Shown piece after piece: positions 35,970 through 43,067 of a stretch of 64,000 nt of DNA; positions within the stretch are counted from its first letter, which is position 1; each line of letters starts with the position of its first letter. Source of the stretch: [Bacteroides] pectinophilus (lineage in GTDB: Bacteria; Bacillota; Clostridia; Lachnospirales; Lachnospiraceae); NCBI GenBank assembly GCA_025146925.1, contig CP102260.1, forward strand, positions 2,159,389 to 2,223,388, in the 5' to 3' direction. Under the pieces are notes generated by a model, which was given only the letters and a program-made list of their open reading frames with translations, was not told where the DNA came from and searched no databases. A program made the translations under genes and the position numbers.

Positions 35970-36494
35970 ATGAAAATTGTAATCATTAATGGAAGTGCCA
36001 GAAAAGGAAACACGCTGACAGCAATCAATGCATTTATAAAAGGAGCATCAGAAAAGAATGAAATTGAAATCATTGAACCTGACAAACTCAACATTGCACC
36101 ATGCAAGGGATGTGGTGTCTGTCAATGCTCTAAGGGATGCGTCGATAAGGATGATACAAATCCTACAATTGATAAAATTGCTGCCGCAGATATGATTCTT
36201 TTTGCTACACCAGTTTATTGGTGGGGAATGTCAGCACAATTGAAACTTATCATTGATAAGTGCTACTGCCGTGGATTGCAGTTAAAAAATAAAAAAGTTG
36301 GCACGATTGTTGTAGGCGGTTCTCCCGTAGACAGTATCCAGTATGAGCTGATTGATAAGCAGTTTGACTGTATGGCAAAATATCTTTCATGGGATATGCT
36401 TTTCAAAAAATCATATTACGCAACAGCCAGAGATGAACTTGAAAAAAACAAGGATTCCATGAACGAACTTGAGGGGATCGGAAAAAATTTATAA
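35970..36494 (+). CDS. Flavodoxin-like NAD(P)H-dependent FMN reductase family protein
   Basis: 174 residues from MKIVIINGSARKGNT, eight bases after GGAGG (an earlier frame ATG lacks a site). Flavodoxin fold: phosphate loop NGSARKGNTLT, then APCKGCGVCQCSKGC, a cysteine cluster typical of iron-sulfur flavoprotein-like and multimeric flavodoxin reductases, and PVYWWGMSAQLKLIIDK. Binds FMN; the physiological partner is unknown. Confidence 0.88.
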   Translation: MKIVIINGSARKGNTLTAINAFIKGASEKNEIEIIEPDKLNIAPCKGCGVCQCSKGCVDKDDTNPTIDKIAAADMILFATPVYWWGMSAQLKLIIDKCYCRGLQLKNKKVGTIVVGGSPVDSIQYELIDKQFDCMAKYLSWDMLFKKSYYATARDELEKNKDSMNELEGIGKNL

Positions 36495-36658
36495 AGCACG
36501 TTCCAAATTCCAATTTGTTAAATTCAATTCCACTATCCTCCCCATGTTCCCTTGTAACTTATCCACAATATCAGTTCATTATAAAAATCTTAGATTTTTG
36601 TCTTGAAACTGAGCCACTATAGAGTAACGATATATGAAAAAGATGTGAGAGGGAAATC

Positions 36659-37270
36659 ATGAAGGTTGAAACATTATCAGAAAAAGATATCAATGCGATT
36701 GGGCATGCATTCGGTTATTATGAATATGCACAGGGCGAGAAGGGGCTTGTTTCCGCATACAGCAGCAAAGACGCAGTCGTCAGTTATATCAACGGCTATG
36801 TGGAAATGGTACTGCAGGCAGGTATGCTTTATACAACCGGTCCGCAGCAGGAAGCATTTATTGCCTATAAGCGCTGTGATGAAAAAGTGGGACTGAAGGC
36901 AGGTCAAAAGCTGATAAAAGGGATGTTTGCAGGATCATCCTTTGGTGAAGTGGTACGGATGCTCAGCATTCTCGGAAGCGGTGGATCATCTTCCATTGAA
37001 AAGAAACTGAAAAAGAAAAAACAAAAATACCTGTTTGTCGGATTGGTATGTGTGCGGGAAGAATACCAGGGGCAAGGCTATATGAGGAAAGCGCTGGAGC
37101 TTGCGTTTGCCGAGGGCAACAGACTGGGACTCCCGGTCGTACTGGATACCGATGCCAAACTGAAAAGTGATAAATACAGACACCTTGGCATGGAACTGGC
37201 AGGCGTCCGTACCTGCAAAAACGGCAGTAAATTATACGAACTGATCAAATATCCTGATTCCACGGTCTAA
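36659..37270 (+). CDS. GNAT-family N-acetyltransferase
   Basis: 203 residues. The acetyl-CoA-binding region reads LVCVREEYQGQGYMRKALEL (beta4, Q/RxxGxG/A loop), followed by AEGNRLGLPVVLDTDA. The N-terminal half is helical and atypical, as in larger GNATs that modify small molecules. A GAGAGGGA site precedes it. Substrate unknown; no toxin/antitoxin partner is adjacent. Confidence 0.82.
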   Translation: MKVETLSEKDINAIGHAFGYYEYAQGEKGLVSAYSSKDAVVSYINGYVEMVLQAGMLYTTGPQQEAFIAYKRCDEKVGLKAGQKLIKGMFAGSSFGEVVRMLSILGSGGSSSIEKKLKKKKQKYLFVGLVCVREEYQGQGYMRKALELAFAEGNRLGLPVVLDTDAKLKSDKYRHLGMELAGVRTCKNGSKLYELIKYPDSTV

Positions 37271-37340
37271 TGAAATTAAAAATCATACACTGTCTAATGA
37301 AACTGGAAGTTGTATTATTGAATAAAATGGAGATTTTGAT

Positions 37341-37964
37341 ATGAAAGACAGGGCAAACAAGGGTTATTGGCAACGACTTGCAAAAATATATGCACCTTTG
37401 ATGGAGTCAGATAAGAAATTTTATAATGCAATCTGCGGATATATTAGAGATTATCTCAAATCTGATATGAATGTATTAGAATTAGCTTGTGGAACAGGGC
37501 AGCTATCTTTCCCATTGTCTGATTGTACTAATAGCTGGACGGCAACCGATTTTTCGGAAAATATGATTAAGCAAGCGAAAAGGAGAGGTACAACAGAAAA
37601 ACTTAGTTTTTGCGTAGCCGATGCAACGGCACTTTCATATGAGAATGAAAATTTTGATTGTGTAGTAATTTCAAATGCACTGCACATTATGCCAGAGCCT
37701 GAAAAAGCAATGCAGGGAATTCGTAGAGTATTAAAAAAAGATGGTATTTTGTACGCACCAACCTTCTTATGGGCAGAGAAAAAATCAAGTGGTTTACGAA
37801 AGCGATTGATGTCTATTACAGGATTTAAAGCATACAAAGAATGGAACAAGGAAAATTTTTGTGAGTTTATTACGGATTATGGCTTTACAGTCGTCAAAGT
37901 GAATTTGGTGGATGGCGGTTTAGCTCCTGTTGGAGTCTTGATTGCGAAAAAAACTAATTATTAA
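37341..37964 (+). CDS. Class I SAM-dependent methyltransferase
   Basis: 207 residues. Motif I is NVLELACGTGQLS, followed by WTATDFSENMIKQAKRR (motif II) and LSFCVADATALSYENENFDCVV, a UbiE-like type 11 methyltransferase. TGGAGA lies upstream. The gene is AT-rich compared with the core genome. The substrate is not predictable. The 11-base sequence AAATCCCAGTT follows the stop codon. Confidence 0.88.
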   Translation: MKDRANKGYWQRLAKIYAPLMESDKKFYNAICGYIRDYLKSDMNVLELACGTGQLSFPLSDCTNSWTATDFSENMIKQAKRRGTTEKLSFCVADATALSYENENFDCVVISNALHIMPEPEKAMQGIRRVLKKDGILYAPTFLWAEKKSSGLRKRLMSITGFKAYKEWNKENFCEFITDYGFTVVKVNLVDGGLAPVGVLIAKKTNY

Positions 37965-38070
37965 ATCCCAGTTGATATTTCACATATTTTAGGAAATTTA
38001 ATAACTGTTATATTTAATTATCAAATTCTTCGCAAACCCTTGAAAATACTAAGTTTGTAGCAAGTGAGCT

Positions 38071-38146
38071 TTCCCTTACTCTTTCCCTTGTGTTATATTC
38101 TCACATTGGTTTTCATGAACCTTAATATGGGAAAAAATAAGGGAAA
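38071..38146. repeat. Left terminal repeat region of the mobilizable element
   Basis: Contains CTTTCCCTTA and TTTCCC on the left and their inverted partners GGGAAA and TAAGGGAAAG on the right, with TTTCCCTTGTG at 38082-38092. The same layout is seen after the integrase gene. Probably integrase arm-binding sites or attL. Confidence 0.6.
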
Positions 38147-38254
38147 GAAAATTTCATAACACAGTATAACAATAACGACATGGTGAACTGATTGAAATGT
38201 TTTCGATATTTAACTCTATAACTGATTATTAAAAGAAAATGGAGATAAGATACG

Positions 38255-38491
38255 ATGAGAACAATTTATGCAGAATACAACATAAATCACGATAGTATTG
38301 ATGTTTACACAAGTGCCGGATATATGCTTCGCATTGATTGCTGGAAAGCTGAAAAAAATCTAAAAACCACATACGGATCAGAATGTGCGCTTACTTCATT
38401 GGCTGTGGATGAGCCTTTGGAATATGCAAGATTATATCTTGAGGGTAATTTACAGATGTGGGTAGATGCAGAAGACTCACTAGAGTTATAA
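38255..38491 (+). CDS. DUF6061 family protein
   Basis: A 78-residue acidic soluble protein (MRTIYAEYNINHDSIDVYTS, ECALTSLAVDEPLEYARLYL). It matches my recollection of DUF6061, short proteins of Clostridia often found on mobile elements. A TGGAGATAAG site precedes it. It lies at the far left end of the element, opposite in direction to the bacteriocin genes. Function unknown. Confidence 0.7.
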   Translation: MRTIYAEYNINHDSIDVYTSAGYMLRIDCWKAEKNLKTTYGSECALTSLAVDEPLEYARLYLEGNLQMWVDAEDSLEL

Positions 38492-38583
38492 TCCTTATCC
38501 ATATAAATAATATGCAAATATATATCCCATCAATATAGCGAATATACTGAAATAAAAGTATCTTTATAATCAATTTTAACCAA

Positions 38584-38629
38584 AAGAATATGTTCTTAGA
38601 GGAGGTGTCTCCCGAAAGAACATATTCTT
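38584..38629 (-). terminator. Bidirectional terminator after the bacteriocin ABC gene
   Basis: Perfect 14-base arms AAGAATATGTTCTT (38584-38597) and AAGAACATATTCTT (38616-38629) around an 18-base loop. Lies between the DUF6061 gene and the converging ABC ATPase gene and can serve both. Confidence 0.75.
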
Positions 38630-38642
38630 CTATTATGGGTAA

Positions 38643-39251
38643 TTATAAATATAGAACATGCTTTTCTTGTGCTACAATTTCTTCACTATGAGTTACAACA
38701 ATAACTGTTTTTCCCTGTTCACTTAACTCATGCAATATATTCATAACAATCTCACTATTTTTTTTGTCTAAGGAACCAGTTGGTTCGTCTGCTAATACAA
38801 TCGAACATTTCTTTAGCATTAAACGAGCTAACGCAACTCTCTGCTGTTCGCCACCAGATAATTGATAGACTTTTTTGTTAATTACTTTCTGTAAACCAAC
38901 TTTTTCAAGAGCTTCATTTATTGAAATATCCGTTCTACCTGATTTTTTTATTATTTCTAGATTTTCTTTTACTGTTTTGTTTTCCAAAAGGGCAAAATTT
39001 TGAAATAAAAATCCAACAACTTCTTTGAAATATTTCTGCTTTTTTCCTTTTTTTGCCACATCAAAACCATTCACAATAATAGAACCTTTGTCAGGAGTTT
39101 CAATACCTCCAATCATATTAAGTAAAGTACTTTTTCCGCATCCACTTTCGCCACTAATTACCAAAAAACGGCTATCTGGAATTTCCAAATGAAAATTTTT
39201 GAACAAAATTTTATCATTATATGCTTTGCATAGATTTTCAATTGTTATCAT
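38643..39251 (-). CDS. ABC transporter ATP-binding protein of the lactococcin-972 export group
   Basis: 202 residues from MITIENLCKAYND, with AAGGAGGT seven bases upstream and an ATGA overlap with the preceding DUF1430-type gene. Walker A GESGCGKSTLLNM, signature QLSGGEQQRVALARLM, Walker B IVLADEPTGSLD and H-loop VTHSEE are all intact. The combination with the multi-pass DUF1430-type protein and the lactococcin-972-like precursor identifies the export/immunity ATPase group of this bacteriocin class. AT-rich like the rest of the cassette. Confidence 0.88.
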   Translation of the reverse strand: MITIENLCKAYNDKILFKNFHLEIPDSRFLVISGESGCGKSTLLNMIGGIETPDKGSIIVNGFDVAKKGKKQKYFKEVVGFLFQNFALLENKTVKENLEIIKKSGRTDISINEALEKVGLQKVINKKVYQLSGGEQQRVALARLMLKKCSIVLADEPTGSLDKKNSEIVMNILHELSEQGKTVIVVTHSEEIVAQEKHVLYL

Positions 39252-41188
39252 AAGCAACCTCCTTTTAATGATTTCGGTATGTTTGTTTTTTCAACAATTG
39301 TGATATTAAAGAAAATAATTGTAAATTCTATTAGTGCCATAAATGAACTAACAAGAATGCTAATTCCTACTTCAGTCTGTACCGATAATAAAGAATAGAT
39401 AAGCATACCTACTAATATCACAAAATTTTCCACTACAATCATTTTAAGAAGTGTTTTGTGCCGTTCAAATAAACTATATCCAAAGATTTTCATCAAGGAA
39501 ATTTTCATTGCATTTTCTCGGAACTCTAGTCTACTTACTGTAACAATAATCATAATATTTAAAAGCAATACAATCGTACAAAGAGAACTTAAAAATCCCA
39601 CGAGTTTTATTAAAAATGTGTGATTATATAAATACTGTTCATGTACGTTTGTAATTACTAGCTGATAATTTCCAAGCATATCTTCATACTTTTTGCTGAT
39701 ATTTCTTAGCTGTTTTTCATCACATTGAAATAAAACTGCTCCTGCTTTATAGCTTTCAAGATACCCACCATTGACTGCTAAATCTTTGTTTGCCTGATAA
39801 ATAATTATCGGATTTTTGCTTTTTTCGATACCATTTATTCTACTTGTATCTAAATAGGAAAAGTATTCTGTTTCGCTATACTCTATGTACTGAATATTTA
39901 ATTGTTGTAAATTATCATGATTTAAAACATGGCTCAAGGAGTCATAGGCTAATTGCTTGTTTTTAGCAAAATATCTATTCTTTGGAATGAAAATAATCAA
40001 ATCAGAAGATTCATTCTCTACTGCATTTATCTGCTTCGTAAAACCTTGTAACATATCTTTTGCATGATTATTTACATATATCACATCATTTTTATCATTT
40101 AAAATATTCAAGCATATTACAGGCTTTAATGTGTTATATTCATTCTTGTATAGTTTATTCCAAAAAGCTTCTTCTTTTTCAGCATTAAAATCAGTAGTCT
40201 TTACGGTAAAATAATTTGCATCATAATATTCTTCTAACAAATGTTCATTTGTAAATAGGTTATTATGAATACTACTAATATTAGTGGTAATTGTAAAAAC
40301 AGCGGCTACCCCTGCTATAAATTTTAACGAATAAATTAAAAAATCCACTCCTCTTTTGTGTGTTGCATTTGCGAATGCCTTTCTAATATCAAAAAAGCAA
40401 AAAGAACAATATGGAATAGTGGAAAGAATAATTCCAATGGAATATAAAATTGTGACGAGTCTATTCTCATATGCTCCCGATATATAATTTGACAGCAATA
40501 TTTTTGCAACAATAAATAATGCAATGTCAAAAGTTACATCGAATAAAGCAGCCTTAAATGCTATGAAACCAGCACTTTCTCCTAAGGAAACTCGTACAAC
40601 AACCTCTTTTTTTCGCCTAACCACTTCAATTACATTTAGAACAATCATCAATGCAATAATCATACCCCATATAATAAAAATCATGTCCTTTTCCGTAGAA
40701 TTCCAATATTCTGGATAAGTTAAGCTATATTTTTCTGATAATTTCTGATATGTAGAGATAATATTGTCCTCATTTCCTATGTATGAGATAAAGTTTTCAT
40801 AACCCACAGAGGTACTTTGCAATTCTGAGAGATTATGAAATTTTACTTTCGTAATTCCGGAAACTAAAGCGGTATATTCTGATTCTTCTATGTTTGCAGT
40901 ATTTTTTAATGTTTGTCTGATTACTTTATCATCGCCATAAATATGAAGTGTTGAAAGGTATTTATTATTGATTTCATTGTACTGAGAAAAAATATGTACA
41001 TCATTCTCCGTTGCAGTTTCTGATACATCTTTCAGAAACTGCGACATATCTTCACTAGCAACTTCATAGCGTGATGACGTAAAATATGCTGTAGAAAAGT
41101 TCCAAAGCTGATCTTGAAATATTTCAGATTGCATAAGTATTCCAAAAATCAGGAAACAAAACAAACATAAGTTTTTAATTGCTTTCAT
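39248..41188 (-). CDS. Bacteriocin-associated integral membrane protein (DUF1430 type)
   Basis: A 646-residue protein with an N-terminal signal-anchor (NLCFLCFLIFGILMQSEIF), a central set of helices beginning near 165 (DMIFIIWGMIIALMIVLNVIE), a second set around 285-305 and a C-terminal FtsX-like set (FLSSLCTIVLLLNIMIIVTV and following). This eight-or-so-helix layout fits the bacteriocin-associated integral membrane family found with lactococcin 972 genes, inferred to be permease and/or immunity protein. It starts directly after the stop of the 149-residue gene. Confidence 0.82.
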   Translation of the reverse strand: MKAIKNLCLFCFLIFGILMQSEIFQDQLWNFSTAYFTSSRYEVASEDMSQFLKDVSETATENDVHIFSQYNEINNKYLSTLHIYGDDKVIRQTLKNTANIEESEYTALVSGITKVKFHNLSELQSTSVGYENFISYIGNEDNIISTYQKLSEKYSLTYPEYWNSTEKDMIFIIWGMIIALMIVLNVIEVVRRKKEVVVRVSLGESAGFIAFKAALFDVTFDIALFIVAKILLSNYISGAYENRLVTILYSIGIILSTIPYCSFCFFDIRKAFANATHKRGVDFLIYSLKFIAGVAAVFTITTNISSIHNNLFTNEHLLEEYYDANYFTVKTTDFNAEKEEAFWNKLYKNEYNTLKPVICLNILNDKNDVIYVNNHAKDMLQGFTKQINAVENESSDLIIFIPKNRYFAKNKQLAYDSLSHVLNHDNLQQLNIQYIEYSETEYFSYLDTSRINGIEKSKNPIIIYQANKDLAVNGGYLESYKAGAVLFQCDEKQLRNISKKYEDMLGNYQLVITNVHEQYLYNHTFLIKLVGFLSSLCTIVLLLNIMIIVTVSRLEFRENAMKISLMKIFGYSLFERHKTLLKMIVVENFVILVGMLIYSLLSVQTEVGISILVSSFMALIEFTIIFFNITIVEKTNIPKSLKGGCL

Positions 41189-41638
41189 TTATTTCAACCC
41201 CAGATTCCATACTTTATTTGCTTTTTCAAATATCGTAGTCAATATTGTGCTATTTTCATCAACAATCCATTGATCTTCTTGATCTTCAGCTTTTTTGCTA
41301 CTTGACAACATAATTTGAGTATTCAAATCCTTATAGTCATTAAATAGCACGCCTTGACTTATTCCTTGGTGAAATGGTTTTATCCAAATAATTAGTGCAT
41401 ATCGAACATCTGACTCAGCTATCGCAAGATTTCCATTCCAAAGCAAATAATCAGGGACAGACACACTATACTGGAATCCATCTTTATCTGTGTAAATTTT
41501 TACTCCAGATTCTTCTATTTCAGGGAAGTCTTTCTGAAATTCGTTATATGGTTTATAACTCCCGAAGTACCAAAATAAATTATAGCAACAGAACAAAATA
41601 ACCAAAACAATTCCTATATATTTTATTTTTTTCTTCAT
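41189..41638 (-). CDS. Signal-anchored accessory protein of bacteriocin cassette
   Basis: 149 residues: an N-terminal hydrophobic helix (KYIGIVLVILFCCYNLFWYF, about 5-25) then a soluble domain of mixed strands (ESGVKIYTDKDGFQYSVSVP). No family is recognised. It lies between the precursor and the permease-like gene, starts behind TGGAG, and its stop codon abuts the next start. By position it could be an immunity or maturation protein. That is inference. Confidence 0.7.
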   Translation of the reverse strand: MKKKIKYIGIVLVILFCCYNLFWYFGSYKPYNEFQKDFPEIEESGVKIYTDKDGFQYSVSVPDYLLWNGNLAIAESDVRYALIIWIKPFHQGISQGVLFNDYKDLNTQIMLSSSKKAEDQEDQWIVDENSTILTTIFEKANKVWNLGLK

Positions 41639-41653
41639 TTATATACACTCCAC

Positions 41654-41683
41654 AAAAAAGAGTGGTTGGAATTCCAACCACTC
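41654..41683 (-). terminator. Internal terminator/attenuator between bacteriocin precursor and export genes
   Basis: A perfect 24-base palindrome (41660-41683; half-arm GAGTGGTTGGAA) followed on the minus strand by TTTTTT (41659-41654). It sits between the precursor stop and the start of the 149-residue gene, so most transcripts should end here, leaving export genes at a lower level. Confidence 0.85.
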
Positions 41684-41705
41684 AGCCATTATCCCGAACC
41701 TTTGT

Positions 41706-42050
41706 TTAGTAGCTATTACCGTAGGTAATACTATTTCCTTTATGAGCAACCTCAATTTTAGACCAATTACCTTTACCAACATTTGAACCCGAAAAAGAAC
41801 CATTTCCATTCTTGACATATGCGTAATGATCTTTAGTTGAATGATATGCGTGTGCATAATCTTCATTAATAGCAAGAGTATTATAACCATAAGTCAAAAC
41901 ACCTTTTCCGCCATCAGATGTAGTGCTCAATTCCCACTTTTTATCAAATGTCTTATTCCCGTTTGTAACAGAAAATGCCATTACTGGAATTGATGAAGAA
42001 ATTAACATTGCACTAATAGCTACCCCTACAATCACTTTCTTTGCTCTCAT
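41706..42050 (-). CDS. Lactococcin-972 family bacteriocin precursor
   Basis: 114 residues with a Sec signal peptide (MRAKKVIVGVAISAMLISSS, cleavage predicted after VMA at 25) and a roughly 89-residue mature part rich in Gly, Ser, Asn, Tyr and His, with no cysteine. The C-terminal pattern HAYHSTKDHYAYVKNGNG, then GKGNWSKIEVAHKGNSITYG, follows lactococcin 972, whose mature peptide has HHGSKTHSATVVNNNTG and GVWAKATVGRN. Lactococcin 972 blocks septum formation by binding lipid II in lactococci. A strong AGGAGGT site, a near-consensus promoter, and the adjacent export genes support the call. Target range here is unknown. Confidence 0.85.
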   Translation of the reverse strand: MRAKKVIVGVAISAMLISSSIPVMAFSVTNGNKTFDKKWELSTTSDGGKGVLTYGYNTLAINEDYAHAYHSTKDHYAYVKNGNGSFSGSNVGKGNWSKIEVAHKGNSITYGNSY

Positions 42051-42088
42051 AAGTTTTACCTCCTATGATCTGCTGTATTTCTATTTAT

Positions 42089-42117
42089 ATTTTATCAAAT
42101 ATTTTGTATCTAGTCAA
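42089..42117 (-). promoter_or_regulatory. Sigma-A promoter of the bacteriocin gene
   Basis: Minus strand TTGACT (42117-42112), 17-base spacer, TAAAAT (42094-42089). It overlaps the end of the DUF6040 gene, giving the cassette its own transcription independent of the mobilization genes. Confidence 0.7.
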
Positions 42118-43067
42118 TCAGTATCTTGACTTATATAGCGTCGAATTGTAAGATATATTCCTTGTAAAATTAACCAAAAGAACAACAGATTTATTGATAA
42201 TGCTTTTTTAATTACTTCTCCAAAATAAATGATGACAGCCGCACTTGTCAGTATCATCAGTAGGGTAATAACATCCCAACAGTTTTTCTTATATAATTCT
42301 ATAACCTTTATTTCTATCAGTATTGCCAGTATCCCTGTCCCTGCCACACATATTCCAACAACCAATATCATCAATAACCAATATATGATTCCGGCTATAA
42401 TCTCATTTGGAATTTTTGTGCTGATTTGTGCCACAGATTGCCCGGCATCAATCGTCCAACCGATAAAAGTTTGTATGAATGATGCTGCATCATGGAAGAA
42501 TGATTTGCAATCGGAAAGGAACACATCTGACTGTACTGCCTGAAAAAGAGTGGTTGTCAGCGAATACCATGCAAGAAGGAACAAGGTTGTTTGGAACATT
42601 ACCGTTTTTGCTTTATATTGTCCTGCAAGTTGCTCTTTTTGTGTTTCGTATCTTGCTTTTGCATTCTGATAGGCTGTCCGGTCACAGGCTTCGCATTTTT
42701 TATAGAGTACCGGCTTTTCTACCGGTATCTCTACGATTTTCTGATGTGTCCGGGCATAATCCCGTTGTTGTGTTAAGCATCGTATTTTATCTTGACATTC
42801 CTCTATCGTGACGTTTGCGCTTCGCAGCTTCTCTTTCTCGCTCCGCAATGCTCTGTCTGCCAGCTTCAAGTCGTTCTTTAATGCTTGAATATTCCCGGCT
42901 CTGTTCTCTTTGTTTAATTTCTCGTTCAAGGTCAGAGATTCGTTGAGCTGCGTCTTCAGTTCCACGATAAGCTGGTCTTTCTGTTCCAACTCTTCTTGTA
43001 TCTCCTCGGTCAAGAGCAGAAGTTCTTCCAACTGTTCGGCGTTCTTTAATTCTCTGGATTCGTTCAT
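42114..43067 (-). CDS. DUF6040-type coiled-coil membrane protein
   Basis: 317 residues: a long N-terminal coiled coil (about 1-110, EELEQKDQLIVELKTQLNES), a CKKCEACDRTAYQ-like segment (CEACD near 124), then three to four transmembrane helices (about 155-175, 225-250, 268-285, 292-308). It resembles DUF6040 proteins encoded beside MobA/MobL relaxases. It starts behind AAAGGACG, and its first 281 bases overlap the 3' end of the relaxase gene in another reading frame. Possibly a membrane partner of the relaxosome. Confidence 0.75.
   Translation of the reverse strand: MNESRELKNAEQLEELLLLTEEIQEELEQKDQLIVELKTQLNESLTLNEKLNKENRAGNIQALKNDLKLADRALRSEKEKLRSANVTIEECQDKIRCLTQQRDYARTHQKIVEIPVEKPVLYKKCEACDRTAYQNAKARYETQKEQLAGQYKAKTVMFQTTLFLLAWYSLTTTLFQAVQSDVFLSDCKSFFHDAASFIQTFIGWTIDAGQSVAQISTKIPNEIIAGIIYWLLMILVVGICVAGTGILAILIEIKVIELYKKNCWDVITLLMILTSAAVIIYFGEVIKKALSINLLFFWLILQGIYLTIRRYISQDTD

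Noticed and set aside
41639-41890. 83-residue minus-strand frame overlapping the bacteriocin precursor
   Set aside because: Out of frame with the signal-peptide gene and runs through the terminator palindrome; no ribosome site.
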